From positions 503,408 through 567,407 of the forward strand of contig DAONGN010000001.1 in assembly GCA_035404185.1 (NCBI GenBank): a stretch of DNA of 64,000 nucleotides. The letters run 5' to 3'. The DNA comes from Candidatus Pacearchaeota archaeon. Lineage in GTDB: Bacteria > Patescibacteriota > Minisyncoccia > Minisyncoccales > Minisyncoccaceae. The notes under the pieces are model-generated. The model saw only the letters and a program-made list of their open reading frames with translations. It made no database searches and had not been told where the DNA came from. Numbering within the stretch: the stretch's first letter is position 1; every line of letters starts with the position of its first letter. Made by a program: the position numbers and the translations under genes. This document shows, one piece after another, positions 7,827-16,917 of this stretch.

Positions 7827-9309
7827 AATCATCTAATTTCTTTTTTAATATGTCCCCTACCGTCTGCGGATTTGCCTTTCCTTTTGACATAGCCATAATC
7901 TGACCAATTAAAAATGTAAAACTATTTTGTTTTCCTTTTTTATAATCTTCAACCGCTTTAGTATTTTTAGATAAAACATTAGAAATAATAGTATCTATTT
8001 CTCCAAAATCATTTATTTGTTTTAATCCTTTCTTTTCTAGTATATCAGATGGATCTCCTTGAGTATTATACATCTCTAATAGCAATATTTTGGCGATACT
8101 ACTTGAAATATCACCTTCTGTAATCATGCAAATTAATTCAGCAAAGTTTTCTGCAGTAATCTTTTTCTCTAATTTAACGGAATCGTATTCCTTCATCATT
8201 AAATCATTCTTAATAATGGCTTGGAAATCAGTTGAAATATAGTTAGAACAAATTTTAACTGAATTGATAAAATCACTTTTACATTTTCTGTCTTCTCTCC
8301 AGGTTTTTAATTCAGAAACAACTTTTTCAAAATAATGAGAAATTGATTCATCTCTAATATAAAACTCAATTGATTTATCATCCAAACAGTATTCTTCTCT
8401 AAATCTAATTCTTTTTCCCTCTGGTAACTCTGGCAATCTTCCCTCTATCCTATCAATCATTTCAGAAGAAATATTCAAAGGTGGCAAATCTGGTTCTGGA
8501 AAATACCTATACTCAAAAGCATCTTCTTTACCTCTTTGCTCCATAGTAATTTGTTTAGTATCGTGCCATCCTCTTGTTTCTTGAACAACCTTCTTTCCCT
8601 CATTCAGTAATTCAGCTTGTCTTTTAATTTCAAATTCAATTGATTTTTCAACTACTTTAAAAGAATTAAGATTTTTAATTTCTACTTTAGTTCCTAATTG
8701 TTCAGTTTTACTAATAGAAATATTTACTTCGCATCTCATCTGTCCTTTCTCCATATCAGCATCAGAAACATTAATATATCTTAGAATCAATTGTAGTTCT
8801 TGAGCAAATTTCTTGGCTTCTTCAGCGGAATTAATATCAGGCTCAGTTACTAATTCCATCAAAGGAACCCCAGCACGATTAAAATCAACCAAGCTTGAAC
8901 CATCTGCTGCATGGTTGAGCCTTCCTGTATCTTCTTCCATGTGAACCCTATTAATTCTAATTCTTTTAGTGCTTCCGTTATCTAAATAAATATCTAAGTA
9001 TCCATTTTTACATATTGGTAAATCAAATTGAGATATTTGATAACCTTTTGGTAAATCAGGATAGAAATAGCTCTTTCTATCAAACTTGGAATGATTTTGT
9101 ATTTCACAATGCAAAGCTAAACCAGTTAAAATAATATTATTAATTGCTTCTTCATTAATTACCGGCAATGTTCCTGGATGGCCCATACAAATAGGACAAA
9201 TATTCTTATTAGGAATTTTTTCATCAGGATTATTAGCACAAGAACAAAACATTTTTGATTTTGTCTTTGATTCAAAATGTATTTCTAATCCAATCGTTGT
9301 TTTGTACAT
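7825..9309 (-). CDS. gatB: Asp-tRNA(Asn)/Glu-tRNA(Gln) amidotransferase subunit B
   Basis: The protein starts with the GatB signature G-L-E-I-H and contains the zinc-binding C-x-C ... C-P-I-C cysteines, the PDLPKGYQISQ motif, ME-EDTGR and DFNRAG-PL-E motifs. A C-terminal tail domain (Yqey-like, ending QTVGDILKKKL) follows. At 494 residues it is full length. GatB binds the misacylated tRNA and transfers ammonia from GatA. It is the last gene of the run secE-nusG-rplK-dcd-tmk-deoC-gatB and is separated from gatC/gatA, which lie 15 kb away. One base separates it from deoC. Confidence 0.95.
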   Translation of the reverse strand: MYKTTIGLEIHFESKTKSKMFCSCANNPDEKIPNKNICPICMGHPGTLPVINEEAINNIILTGLALHCEIQNHSKFDRKSYFYPDLPKGYQISQFDLPICKNGYLDIYLDNGSTKRIRINRVHMEEDTGRLNHAADGSSLVDFNRAGVPLMELVTEPDINSAEEAKKFAQELQLILRYINVSDADMEKGQMRCEVNISISKTEQLGTKVEIKNLNSFKVVEKSIEFEIKRQAELLNEGKKVVQETRGWHDTKQITMEQRGKEDAFEYRYFPEPDLPPLNISSEMIDRIEGRLPELPEGKRIRFREEYCLDDKSIEFYIRDESISHYFEKVVSELKTWREDRKCKSDFINSVKICSNYISTDFQAIIKNDLMMKEYDSVKLEKKITAENFAELICMITEGDISSSIAKILLLEMYNTQGDPSDILEKKGLKQINDFGEIDTIISNVLSKNTKAVEDYKKGKQNSFTFLIGQIMAMSKGKANPQTVGDILKKKLDD

Positions 9310-9310
9310 A

Positions 9311-9964
9311 TTACTTTTTTAATTCTTTCATTATTGAAACTCCACTAGAAGAACCGATAATATCAGCTCCTGCTTTTATCATCTCCTTAACGTCCTTTAA
9401 TGTTTTAATGTTACCCGAGGCCTTAATTAATAATCCTGGAGCATTCTCTCTCATTATCTTTAAGTGTCTAGCCTTCTCAGATATTTCCCTGTTTTCTAGT
9501 GGATCTTTGTCAGTGGCTGTTTTAACGCAGATCGCTCCTGCTTTTTTAACAATTGAAGAAACTTTAGCAATTTCTTTATCAGTTAACATGCCTGAAGCAA
9601 TAATTACCTTAGTGTCGTGTAATTTACAAATAACTTTCAAATCTTTTTCAATCTTTCCCCATTTCTCATGTTTTACATCAACAACGTTAATTACAATATC
9701 TAAATCATCAACTCCATCTAAAACAGCCTTTTTAGCAATCTTCAATCTTTCTTCATGAGTGCTGTCTCCAATTGGATCATCAATCAAGACTACTGTTTTA
9801 ATTCCTGTTCCACTTAATTCATTAGCTACCAATTTAACAAAATTAGGCCTAATACAAACTCCACGAAATTGATATTCTTTCGCTTCATTACAAGTTTTAA
9901 TAATATCTTCTTTTTTAGATTCTTTTCTGATATTAGTATGATCAATATATTGATTTATTTTCAT
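9311..9964 (-). CDS. deoC: Deoxyribose-phosphate aldolase
   Basis: A TIM-barrel enzyme that cleaves 2-deoxyribose-5-phosphate to glyceraldehyde-3-phosphate and acetaldehyde. Visible hallmarks are YIDHTN near the N-terminus, the VVLIDDPIGD and VINV strands, the Schiff-base lysine in CVKTATD, and the phosphate-binding KASGNIKT and GSSSG motifs. Length (217) is typical. Its start overlaps the tmk stop by four bases (ATGA), so it is translationally coupled. Next to tmk and dcd it forms a deoxynucleotide group, probably salvage in a host-dependent cell. Confidence 0.93.
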   Translation of the reverse strand: MKINQYIDHTNIRKESKKEDIIKTCNEAKEYQFRGVCIRPNFVKLVANELSGTGIKTVVLIDDPIGDSTHEERLKIAKKAVLDGVDDLDIVINVVDVKHEKWGKIEKDLKVICKLHDTKVIIASGMLTDKEIAKVSSIVKKAGAICVKTATDKDPLENREISEKARHLKIMRENAPGLLIKASGNIKTLKDVKEMIKAGADIIGSSSGVSIMKELKK

Positions 9965-10587
9965 ATTCCCAACTTTTTATTTATTACCTCTAGTATATTT
10001 TTAAAAACTTCTTCAGGTTTTTTCTCTCCATCAATTACTGTCCACTCGCAAAAAACATTATTCTTACTGAATTGTTCGTATTTTTGATAAAGAGAATTCA
10101 AAAATTCTTTATCTTTTTCATGCCTGTCCAAATTATCTATTCCTTTCTGCTTTATCTTTCTCTTAAATGATTCTTCTGGTGATATTTTAATATAAATAAC
10201 TAAATCTGGCTTTTTAAGATCAAAAAATTTAAATAATTCTAAGGTTTTTTTACAATTAAAACCATTAATGTGCTGATAAATAAGAGTTCCAGCAAAATAT
10301 CTATCAGCAATTACTATCTTACCACTTTTTAAACTATTTTCCAAAAGCTGTTTATCTTTCATAAAGTCAGCGATAAAAAGAAGAACCTGACTTTCAACAT
10401 TCAATTCAAATTTCTTGTGGAGCCACTGATCAAGCAAATCACCAATTGGAAAACCGTATTCAGGATATTTCTTGTATATTATATCGTATCCTTTTTGCGA
10501 TAAAAAATCAGACAAAAATTTTGTCTGAGTTCCTTTTCCGCAGCCCTCAATTCCTTCTATTACGATAAATTTTCCTTTTGTTTCCAT
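9961..10587 (-). CDS. tmk: Thymidylate kinase
   Basis: It phosphorylates dTMP to dTDP. The P-loop is present as EGIEGCGKGTQ, followed by a KYPEYG segment, the DRY motif (IADRYFAGTL) and a LID-like ESFKRKIKQKG segment. Length (208) is normal. It overlaps deoC by four bases downstream and follows dcd by nine bases, so all three are probably on one mRNA. Confidence 0.93.
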   Translation of the reverse strand: METKGKFIVIEGIEGCGKGTQTKFLSDFLSQKGYDIIYKKYPEYGFPIGDLLDQWLHKKFELNVESQVLLFIADFMKDKQLLENSLKSGKIVIADRYFAGTLIYQHINGFNCKKTLELFKFFDLKKPDLVIYIKISPEESFKRKIKQKGIDNLDRHEKDKEFLNSLYQKYEQFSKNNVFCEWTVIDGEKKPEEVFKNILEVINKKLGI

Positions 10588-10596
10588 TTAATTTAT

Positions 10597-11163
10597 TTAA
10601 GTTGTTTCTAGTTTACTTTCTTGAGGATGCTGGGCATTAACATATTTAGCATTCTTTTTTAAGTGATATGGATTAGTGGTTGGAGAAGATAATGGTTCAA
10701 ATACTAATTGACAAATTCTTGTTCCAGGATATAGTAATACGGGAATCATACCAATGTTTTCCATTTCCAGAACAATCTTTCCTTTAAATCCCGGATCAAT
10801 GTGTCCAGCAGTTGAGTGAATGACAATACCTAATCTTCCTAAAGATGATCGGCCATCAATTCTAGCTGCTACCTCATCAGGTAAAAATACTTCTTCCATG
10901 GTTACTCCTAAAACAAATTCGCCTGGATGAAAAACAAAGGCTTCCCCTTCTGGAATCTTAACTGGTCGAGTCATCCCTTTAAAACTTTCTGGATCTTTAG
11001 TATCAATGAAGGCTTTTTTGGTGTGTTCAAAAACAGCAAATTCATCACCAAGGCGCAAATCCAAAGAAGCCGAACCTAATTGCTCTTCAAGGTTTGGCTT
11101 CGGGGTAATCTGAATCTTATTTTCTTCTATCAGTTTTTTAATGTCTCTATCTGATAAAATCAT
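10597..11163 (-). CDS. dcd: dCTP deaminase
   Basis: It deaminates dCTP to dUTP, and some family members also hydrolyse dUTP (bifunctional Dcd-Dut). The core GRSSLGRLG, HSTAGHIDPGF and PGTRICQLVFE motifs are present, including the catalytic glutamate region EMENIG. At 188 residues it is full length. Whether it is mono- or bifunctional cannot be told from these motifs. It lies seven bases after rplK. Confidence 0.92.
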   Translation of the reverse strand: MILSDRDIKKLIEENKIQITPKPNLEEQLGSASLDLRLGDEFAVFEHTKKAFIDTKDPESFKGMTRPVKIPEGEAFVFHPGEFVLGVTMEEVFLPDEVAARIDGRSSLGRLGIVIHSTAGHIDPGFKGKIVLEMENIGMIPVLLYPGTRICQLVFEPLSSPTTNPYHLKKNAKYVNAQHPQESKLETT

Positions 11164-11170
11164 TTATTGT

Positions 11171-11596
11171 TTAATCAATAACTTCTATTCCTAATGATTT
11201 AGCTGTACCAGTTAGTGTCTTTACAGCTTGATCAATATCATTAGTATTCATGTCTTGCATTTTCTGTTGAGCAACCTCTACCAATTGAGCTCTGGTAATC
11301 TTACCAACTTTTTTCTTATTAGCTTCGCCAGATCCTTTCTCCAATCCAATCTTAGCTTTAATTAGCTGTGGAGCTGGAGGCTGTTTCATGATCATGGAAT
11401 AAGTTCTGTCTTCATAAACAGTAATGTCTACTGGAATCTTGAAGTTTCCTTTATCTCTGGTTGCCTCATTAAATTTAGAACAAAATTCACCGATGTTTAC
11501 GCCTTGAGATGCCAAAGCTGGACCTACTGGAGGCGCAGGAGTGGCTTTTCCAGCCTGAATATGTAATTTTACGATAGCTTTAACTTTCTTTGCCAT
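11171..11596 (-). CDS. rplK: Ribosomal protein L11
   Basis: A 141-residue L11 with the N-terminal KLHIQAGKATPAPPVGPALASQGVNI motif region (shown here only as its start) and the C-terminal rRNA-binding domain. It follows nusG by four bases, as in most bacteria. The usual next genes rplA, rplJ and rplL are not here; dcd, tmk, deoC and gatB take their place. Confidence 0.96.
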   Translation of the reverse strand: MAKKVKAIVKLHIQAGKATPAPPVGPALASQGVNIGEFCSKFNEATRDKGNFKIPVDITVYEDRTYSMIMKQPPAPQLIKAKIGLEKGSGEANKKKVGKITRAQLVEVAQQKMQDMNTNDIDQAVKTLTGTAKSLGIEVID

Positions 11597-11600
11597 ATAC

Positions 11601-12146
11601 TTAAATCTTTTTAATTTGTAATGATTCTAGTTCTAGCGGAGTATCTCTGCCGAACATATTAATTAACACTTTAACCTTTCCCTTTTCTTTATCTATCCCT
11701 GAAACCTTTCCGTCAGAATCTTTGAATGGTCCGTCAATAATTTTGACTGCATCACCTTTCTTGAAATCAATCTTGTATTTAGGTTCTTCAACTTCAACTC
11801 TTTTTTTCAAAGATAACATCTCATCTAACGATACTGGCAATGGAACAGTTCCTGAGCCAACGAAACCAGTTACATTAGGTGTATTTCTGACTACGTACCA
11901 TGAATCATCCGTAACGATCATTTCAACTAGTACATATCCAGGATAAATTTTTTCTTCTACGGTTTTCTTTTTTCCATTCCTAATCTTAATTTTCTTTTCT
12001 TTAGGAACCATGACATTAAAAATCTTTTCTTCCATTCCTAAAGATTCTATTCTCTGGGTCAAGCTTTTTGCCACTGCATCTTCATATCCAGAATATGTAT
12101 GCAAGACATACCATCTTCTTTCATTTGTAATTTGTTGTTTTGACAT
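11601..12146 (-). CDS. nusG: Transcription termination/antitermination factor NusG
   Basis: The NGN domain (RRWYVLHTYSGYE start, KIYPGYVLVEM) occupies residues 9-115. The C-terminal KOW domain (KKGDAVKIIDGPFKDSDGKV) occupies residues 128-180. At 181 residues it is typical. NusG binds RNA polymerase and links it to ribosomes or Rho. It lies between secE and rplK, the conserved order. Confidence 0.96.
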   Translation of the reverse strand: MSKQQITNERRWYVLHTYSGYEDAVAKSLTQRIESLGMEEKIFNVMVPKEKKIKIRNGKKKTVEEKIYPGYVLVEMIVTDDSWYVVRNTPNVTGFVGSGTVPLPVSLDEMLSLKKRVEVEEPKYKIDFKKGDAVKIIDGPFKDSDGKVSGIDKEKGKVKVLINMFGRDTPLELESLQIKKI

Positions 12147-12152
12147 AATATA

Positions 12153-12344
12153 TTAAAATATGAAATGCTCCATTAAATAGATGTATAATAAATCGCACAA
12201 ACCCAAAAATCCAGCTACGATTATACAAATACCGATAACTGTTATTGTGTATTTAATAGTTTCTTGTCTGGTTGGCCAAGTAATTTTTTTCGTTTCAGAC
12301 CAAGTACTACCAAAGAAATTTGATACTTTATTTTCAGATTTCAT
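12153..12344 (-). CDS. secE: Preprotein translocase subunit SecE
   Basis: A 63-residue single-helix SecE: an amphipathic segment with W-x-E-x-x-K-I-T-W-P-T-R, then one membrane helix. It is the first gene of the secE-nusG-rplK-dcd-tmk-deoC-gatB run. Its ATG is eight bases after the -10 box, so the mRNA has almost no 5' leader. Confidence 0.93.
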   Translation of the reverse strand: MKSENKVSNFFGSTWSETKKITWPTRQETIKYTITVIGICIIVAGFLGLCDLLYIYLMEHFIF

Positions 12345-12352
12345 ATATGGTT

Positions 12353-12381
12353 AGATTACCAAAAAGAGACATAATTGTCAA
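12353..12381 (-). promoter_or_regulatory. Promoter of the secE-nusG-rplK-dcd-tmk-deoC-gatB operon
   Basis: On the minus strand TTGACA (12376-12381), a 17-base spacer and TAATCT (12353-12358) lie eight bases before the secE ATG. No ribosome-binding sequence is visible between them. Confidence 0.7.
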
Positions 12382-12395
12382 TTAGAGTATAAAAA

Positions 12396-12415
12396 ACGAC
12401 CGCTTGGTGGGTCGT
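12396..12415 (-). terminator. Terminator of the 12422-12619 gene
   Basis: ACGACC (12396-12401) pairs with GGTCGT (12410-12415), and six T follow on the minus strand. Confidence 0.75.
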
Positions 12416-12421
12416 TCAGGA

Positions 12422-12619
12422 TCAATGAACAAGAATGGCAAGAACTCCAATTAAGGTAATAGCAAGTCCGAAGACAAATACTATGGCTCTTGTCACAATT
12501 TCTCCAATGGATTTTACAGGATGGTCAGTAATTAAACTTAATGCCATCACGGCTGATCCAATGAATGCAAGCACAATTCCAATTGTTAACGAAATAAGCA
12601 AACCAACTATCGATGACAT
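12422..12619 (-). CDS. Small two-TM membrane protein, unknown
   Basis: The 65-residue product has two membrane helices (about residues 4-30 and 42-63) joined by a short polar loop (DHPVKSIGE). I do not recognise the family. It has a clean promoter (TTGACA 12660-12665, 16-base spacer, TATATT 12638-12643), a TTGGAG ribosome-binding sequence and its own terminator, so it is monocistronic and probably well expressed. Confidence 0.6.
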   Translation of the reverse strand: MSSIVGLLISLTIGIVLAFIGSAVMALSLITDHPVKSIGEIVTRAIVFVFGLAITLIGVLAILVH

Positions 12620-12637
12620 TTTTACTCCAATAATGAA

Positions 12638-12665
12638 TATAATACAAAATAATAGAATGTCAATA
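12638..12665 (-). promoter_or_regulatory. Promoter of the 12422-12619 gene
   Basis: TTGACA (12660-12665) and TATATT (12638-12643) are spaced 16 bases apart on the minus strand. A TTGGAG sequence lies between the promoter and the ATG, so this transcript has a leader. Confidence 0.65.
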
Positions 12666-12698
12666 TAACCAAAAACAGGGACAATGCCCTGCTTTTAA

Positions 12699-14618
12699 TT
12701 ATACATCTAAGTTTTTCACACTCCTAGCTGAAGTTTGGATGAATCTCTTTCTTGGAGCAACTTCTTTACCCATTAACATATCAAAGGTTCTATCTGCCTC
12801 AACAGCATCTTCTATAGTTATCCTTAATAATATTCTCTTTTCTGGATCCATAGTTGTTTCCCATAACTGTTCTGGATTCATTTCTCCCAAACCTTTATAT
12901 CTTTGAATACTATATTTTGTATCTGGTTTTAACTTCTTCAATGCATCCTCTTTGTCTTCATCGGTATAATAATATTTAGACTCCTTTCCTATTTGTATTT
13001 TAAATAAAGGAGGTTGAGCTAAATACAAAAATCCTCGATCAATAATTGGTCTGAAGTGTCTGAAAAACAAAGTCATCAAAAGAGTATTGATGTGATTTCC
13101 ATCAGAATCAGCATCACACATAAGAATAATACGGTGATATCTTAATTTTTCAATATCAAAATCATCAGCAATAGCAGTTCCTAGAGCAATAATCAAATTT
13201 TTAACTTCTTCTGAAGCTAACATTTTATCTAATCTTACTCTCTCAATATTCAAAATCTTTCCTCTCAATGGAAGAATGGCTTGATTCTTTCTGTTTCTAG
13301 CTTGTCGGGATGAACCTCCAGCAGATTCTCCCTCGACAATATATATTTCTGATTCTTCAGGATTCCTAGAAGTACAATCAGATAATTTTCCTGGCAATGA
13401 CATTCCATCTAAAACACCTTTTCTTAAAATAGTCTCTTTAGCTGCTTTGGCTGCTTTTCTAGCCTTAAACGACAAAACAGCTTTTTCAATAATAATTTTT
13501 GCATCTTGAGGATATCTCTCTAAATAATCTTGTAAAGCTTCAGCCACAACTGCTTCGGTAGCAGTTCTTCCTTCAGGATTGCCTAATTTAGTCTTGGTTT
13601 GTCCTTCAAATTGAGTCTCACGAATTTTAACAGAAACAACGGCTGTTAATCCTTCTCTAATATCATCTCCACTTAAATTAGGTTCAGACTCTTTTAAAAA
13701 ACCTCCTTTTCTAGCATAATCATTTATTAATCTTGTTAGAGCTGCCCTAAAACCAGTTAAATGAGTTCCTCCTTCTGTCGTAAATATATTATTAGCAAAA
13801 CTCTCTTCTTTGATTTCGTAATCATCAGAATATTGAAAAGATGCTTCCACTGCGACTCCTTCTTTTTCTCCTGAGCCATAAAAGGGATTTGCATGAACAG
13901 CTTTTGTTCCCTTATTCATGTATTTCAAATAAGAAACAATTCCTCCCTCAAAAAAGAAGTGGTATTCAAAAGGATTATCCTTTTCCCTTTCATCATAAAA
14001 ATCAATTCTAATTCCTTTAGTCAAATATGCTTGCTGTCTAAAGTGAGCTAATAGTTTTTTCCTATCAAAAACAATTTCTTTGAATATTTCTGGATCTGGT
14101 TCAAAGATAATTGTTGTTCCATTCTTTCTGCAGTCACCAATTTTCTTGACTGCAACAACTGGTTTTCCTTGTTTGTAATCTTGAGCATATTTTTTTCCTT
14201 CACGACAAACTTCAGCACGCATCTTAATTGATAAAGCACAAACCACAGAAACACCTACTCCGTGCAAACCTCCAGAAATCTTGTAAGCGTCTCCTCCAAA
14301 CTTACCTCCGGCATGCAAAGTAGTCATAATGGTTTCTAGAGCTGATTTCTTAGTCTTTTCATGAATATCAACCGGAATACCTCTTCCATTATCAATAACC
14401 TTAACTTGGTTATTCGGTAAAAGATAGACTTCGATTTTATTACAATATCCTCCCATTGCTTCATCCAAAGAATTATCTACAACTTCGTAGATTAAATGAT
14501 GAAGACCCTGCGGACCAGTTGACCCGATATACATTCCTGGTCTTTTTCTTACTGGATCAAGTCCCTCTAAAACGTAAATATCTTTAGCGCTATATGAGCT
14601 TTCTTTTTCTTTTGCCAT
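12699..14618 (-). CDS. gyrB: DNA gyrase subunit B
   Basis: The 639-residue protein shows the GHKL ATPase domain (VDNSLDEA, DNGRGIPV, GGLHGVGVSVV), a transducer domain, and the TOPRIM metal site (EGESAGGS, then DADSDGNHI). A C-terminal RYKGLGEMN motif and a short end follow. Gyrase introduces negative supercoils with GyrA, which is not in the window. The ATG is about six bases after a TATACA box, so it may also be leaderless. Confidence 0.95.
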   Translation of the reverse strand: MAKEKESSYSAKDIYVLEGLDPVRKRPGMYIGSTGPQGLHHLIYEVVDNSLDEAMGGYCNKIEVYLLPNNQVKVIDNGRGIPVDIHEKTKKSALETIMTTLHAGGKFGGDAYKISGGLHGVGVSVVCALSIKMRAEVCREGKKYAQDYKQGKPVVAVKKIGDCRKNGTTIIFEPDPEIFKEIVFDRKKLLAHFRQQAYLTKGIRIDFYDEREKDNPFEYHFFFEGGIVSYLKYMNKGTKAVHANPFYGSGEKEGVAVEASFQYSDDYEIKEESFANNIFTTEGGTHLTGFRAALTRLINDYARKGGFLKESEPNLSGDDIREGLTAVVSVKIRETQFEGQTKTKLGNPEGRTATEAVVAEALQDYLERYPQDAKIIIEKAVLSFKARKAAKAAKETILRKGVLDGMSLPGKLSDCTSRNPEESEIYIVEGESAGGSSRQARNRKNQAILPLRGKILNIERVRLDKMLASEEVKNLIIALGTAIADDFDIEKLRYHRIILMCDADSDGNHINTLLMTLFFRHFRPIIDRGFLYLAQPPLFKIQIGKESKYYYTDEDKEDALKKLKPDTKYSIQRYKGLGEMNPEQLWETTMDPEKRILLRITIEDAVEADRTFDMLMGKEVAPRKRFIQTSARSVKNLDV

Positions 14619-14708
14619 GTTTTTTGTATAGAAAAACCTATCTTTTATATGTCTTATTTTACCTTAAAATAGAAGAAAAAGCAACAACATTTGATTACTA
14701 ATTTAGTG

Positions 14709-14780
14709 GGTGACTAACGGGATTTGCACCCGTGCAAACATCTCCACAGGATGTTGTGCTACTATTACACCATAGCCACC
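14709..14780 (-). tRNA. tRNA-His (GTG)
   Basis: The cloverleaf folds on the minus strand with acceptor GTGGCTA/TAGTCAC, an extra G at position -1 and C at 73, both identity marks of tRNA-His. The anticodon loop is CTGTGGA. The T-loop reads TGCAAAT, with G where U55 is nearly universal. CCA is not encoded. Confidence 0.88.
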
Positions 14781-14788
14781 ATGAAATA

Positions 14789-15265
14789 TTACGGAATCTT
14801 AACTTTATGATGATGAACCAAATGATGACAATTGTGGCATAGAAATACCAGATTATCAAAATTATTATTTTTATGATTTTTATCTAAATGATGAACTGCG
14901 AGTATTCTCACATCTTCACATTTACATATTTCACAAATAGGTTTTACTCCATTTTTTATTAATAACGATTTGTATTTTATGTTTTCTCCATTTTTCCAAT
15001 TCCAATGCTTTTCTCCTGAAAATAACTGATTTCTCCAAAGAGTTTGATGCGCCTTACAACAAAAATATTTTCCGCTCTTAGAATGTTTAATTTTTTGTGG
15101 CTTTCTCCAAACCTCTTTTCCACAAATTTCACAATGAACAAATTCTCCTTTTCGTTGTGCTTCGTGTTGACACTCAGGAGAGCAAAATTTACCCCATCCG
15201 CGTTTTAACCAGTTTGGTTTTGAGTAAAAATCTTTTTTACAAATTTTACATTGGACAATTGGCAT
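14789..15265 (-). CDS. HNH endonuclease with two N-terminal zinc fingers
   Basis: Two C-x2-C ... C-x3-C/H modules occupy residues 5-80 (CKICKKDF ... CSPEC; CEICGKEV ... CCKAH). The C-terminal HNH nuclease domain has CEIC, the catalytic AVHHLD, N-x(2)-N-L and CHNCHHLVH. Such genes are often mobile. It sits between tRNA-His and tRNA-Arg with nine bases to the former, which suggests insertion at a tRNA locus. No intein or intron is visible next to it. Confidence 0.75.
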   Translation of the reverse strand: MPIVQCKICKKDFYSKPNWLKRGWGKFCSPECQHEAQRKGEFVHCEICGKEVWRKPQKIKHSKSGKYFCCKAHQTLWRNQLFSGEKHWNWKNGENIKYKSLLIKNGVKPICEICKCEDVRILAVHHLDKNHKNNNFDNLVFLCHNCHHLVHHHKVKIP

Positions 15266-15349
15266 TAATTTATTTTAAATCGGAATATTGATAATGTCAA
15301 TGTGCGGGCCCATATGGAGTCCATTGCTACCCATACCACTGAAAATGTG

Positions 15350-15423
15350 TGTCCTCGGTGCGAATCGAACGCACAACCTACAGATTAGAAGTCTGTCGCT
15401 CTGTCCTATTGAGCTACGAGGAC
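15350..15423 (-). tRNA. tRNA-Arg (TCT)
   Basis: On the minus strand the acceptor GTCCTCG/CGAGGAC is fully paired, the anticodon stem is ACAGA/TCTGT, and the loop CTTCTAA gives anticodon TCT. The T-arm GTGCG-TTCGATT-CGCAC is canonical and A73 is present. CCA is not encoded. Confidence 0.93.
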
Positions 15424-15496
15424 GTGATATATATTTAATACCAAAAATATTAACAAAAGGCAAGGAATTTTTTGTTTTTTAAAACTTCGTTAGTGC

Positions 15497-16531
15497 CTAT
15501 TTTATAAGATTGGTTATGGTATCAAATATAGGACGAATCGTATCATCATCTCTGATTAATCCCCACCCAGAACCATCGCCCAGCTGAGCTCCTTTAAATA
15601 GTAGAGCATCCGAATAATAAAGCCAGACAAGAGGAATTTTATCTTTGGAACATTCTTCAAAAACAATTTTAGCAAGTCTCGACTGCTCTTCTTCGCTAAC
15701 CTGACTAGCTGGCTGACCAATTTCCGAAATCATTAATGGCCAACGATTATTATATCTACCCACTAATTCTTTTTGTTTTTGAATTCTATTATAAAAAAGA
15801 TCTTCTTTTATATAAGGATTACCATTATATGGATAAAAACTCATAATATCAAAATAATCACCTCCTCCCAAAGCTAATAATTTTTCTGTAAAATCACCAA
15901 CACTTTGGTCAAGACCGACAGCATCTAGAGTGGCTATAATCTTAGCTTGAGGATTTTCTTTTTTAATAATAGTATATGTTGTTTTGAGAAGATTCAGGTA
16001 TTCTTCTGGTGTGCCATAACGGAACATATCAATATCAGGTTCATTCCAAACTTCCCAATAATAAACCCTATCTTTATTATTTCTCACTGTTTCTTGAACA
16101 AATGTTTCCCATTCTTCCATTTCTTCATAAGTAAAGGCTCTATCGGTTGGTTTAGTGTTATGGCCCATTAGAATACCGATTGGCTGAAGTCCTTGTTCAG
16201 TAATCTTTAAAACAATTCTATCGGAAATATAGTTATTTTCTTTAAAATGATAGGAAATTTTTACTCCGTCAAACCCCATTTCTTTAATTTTTTTCATGTC
16301 TTTGACAATTTCAGGGCCAAGACTTGATGCTCCTAATTCTTTTGTCCCCCACAAAACACTAACTGGCGACTTAGAATTAATTGAATAAACATAATAAATA
16401 TTATAAAAAGGTATCTCGGTAGGAACCGCTGATTTTATCGTTTTTGGTAAAAAATAAAATTGATAAAAAAAATAACAGACTATAACGACTAGAACGAATA
16501 AAATACTTATCAAAATTTTTTTACTTTTCAT
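15497..16531 (-). CDS. Membrane-anchored glycoside-hydrolase-like TIM barrel
   Basis: An N-terminal helix (about residues 5-24) anchors the protein. The rest resembles clan-A glycoside hydrolases (GH39/GH5-like): the acid/base glutamate lies in WEVWNEPD and a candidate nucleophile in MISEIGQP. Length is 344. It probably acts on a glycan outside the membrane; the substrate is unknown. It precedes nothing on the same mRNA but follows the cupin gene by 19 bases. Confidence 0.7.
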   Translation of the reverse strand: MKSKKILISILFVLVVIVCYFFYQFYFLPKTIKSAVPTEIPFYNIYYVYSINSKSPVSVLWGTKELGASSLGPEIVKDMKKIKEMGFDGVKISYHFKENNYISDRIVLKITEQGLQPIGILMGHNTKPTDRAFTYEEMEEWETFVQETVRNNKDRVYYWEVWNEPDIDMFRYGTPEEYLNLLKTTYTIIKKENPQAKIIATLDAVGLDQSVGDFTEKLLALGGGDYFDIMSFYPYNGNPYIKEDLFYNRIQKQKELVGRYNNRWPLMISEIGQPASQVSEEEQSRLAKIVFEECSKDKIPLVWLYYSDALLFKGAQLGDGSGWGLIRDDDTIRPIFDTITNLIK

Positions 16532-16550
16532 AAAAATATTTTAAAATAAA

Positions 16551-16895
16551 TTAATCAACAGTTGCATATTGTTCATACTCCCACTTAGGCGTATTAGATA
16601 TAACTACAAAAAGATTTGTTCCTTGAATCCAGTATTTTTCTCCTTTATCAAAATAATATAAATCTCCTGGATTAATATTAAAATCTCCTCCCTCCGAGTG
16701 AATTGTTCCGTTGCCAGAGATAACATAATAAACTTGATCGCATTTCAAGTTAACTGATCTTTTTTCTTCAGGATAGCGTCCATTTATTAATGCTGTAGCA
16801 AAACTAGAGTTTTTATCAGGATATTCATACTCCCAAACAGTGCAAAGATTAGAGTTTTTTTTCTTATTTGCTTCTTCTTTTTTTATTAACATCAT
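16551..16895 (-). CDS. Small cupin-domain protein
   Basis: A 114-residue single-domain cupin: CDQVYYVISGNGTIH forms the first conserved motif and NPGDLYYFDKGEKYW the second. Some metal-binding histidines of the classical motif are replaced, so a bound metal is uncertain. Such proteins often bind a sugar or small acid. It sits between the glycoside-hydrolase-like gene and a membrane-anchored protein, all on the minus strand. Confidence 0.65.
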   Translation of the reverse strand: MMLIKKEEANKKKNSNLCTVWEYEYPDKNSSFATALINGRYPEEKRSVNLKCDQVYYVISGNGTIHSEGGDFNINPGDLYYFDKGEKYWIQGTNLFVVISNTPKWEYEQYATVD

Positions 16896-16917
16896 ACTTG
16901 TATATATTAAAATATAA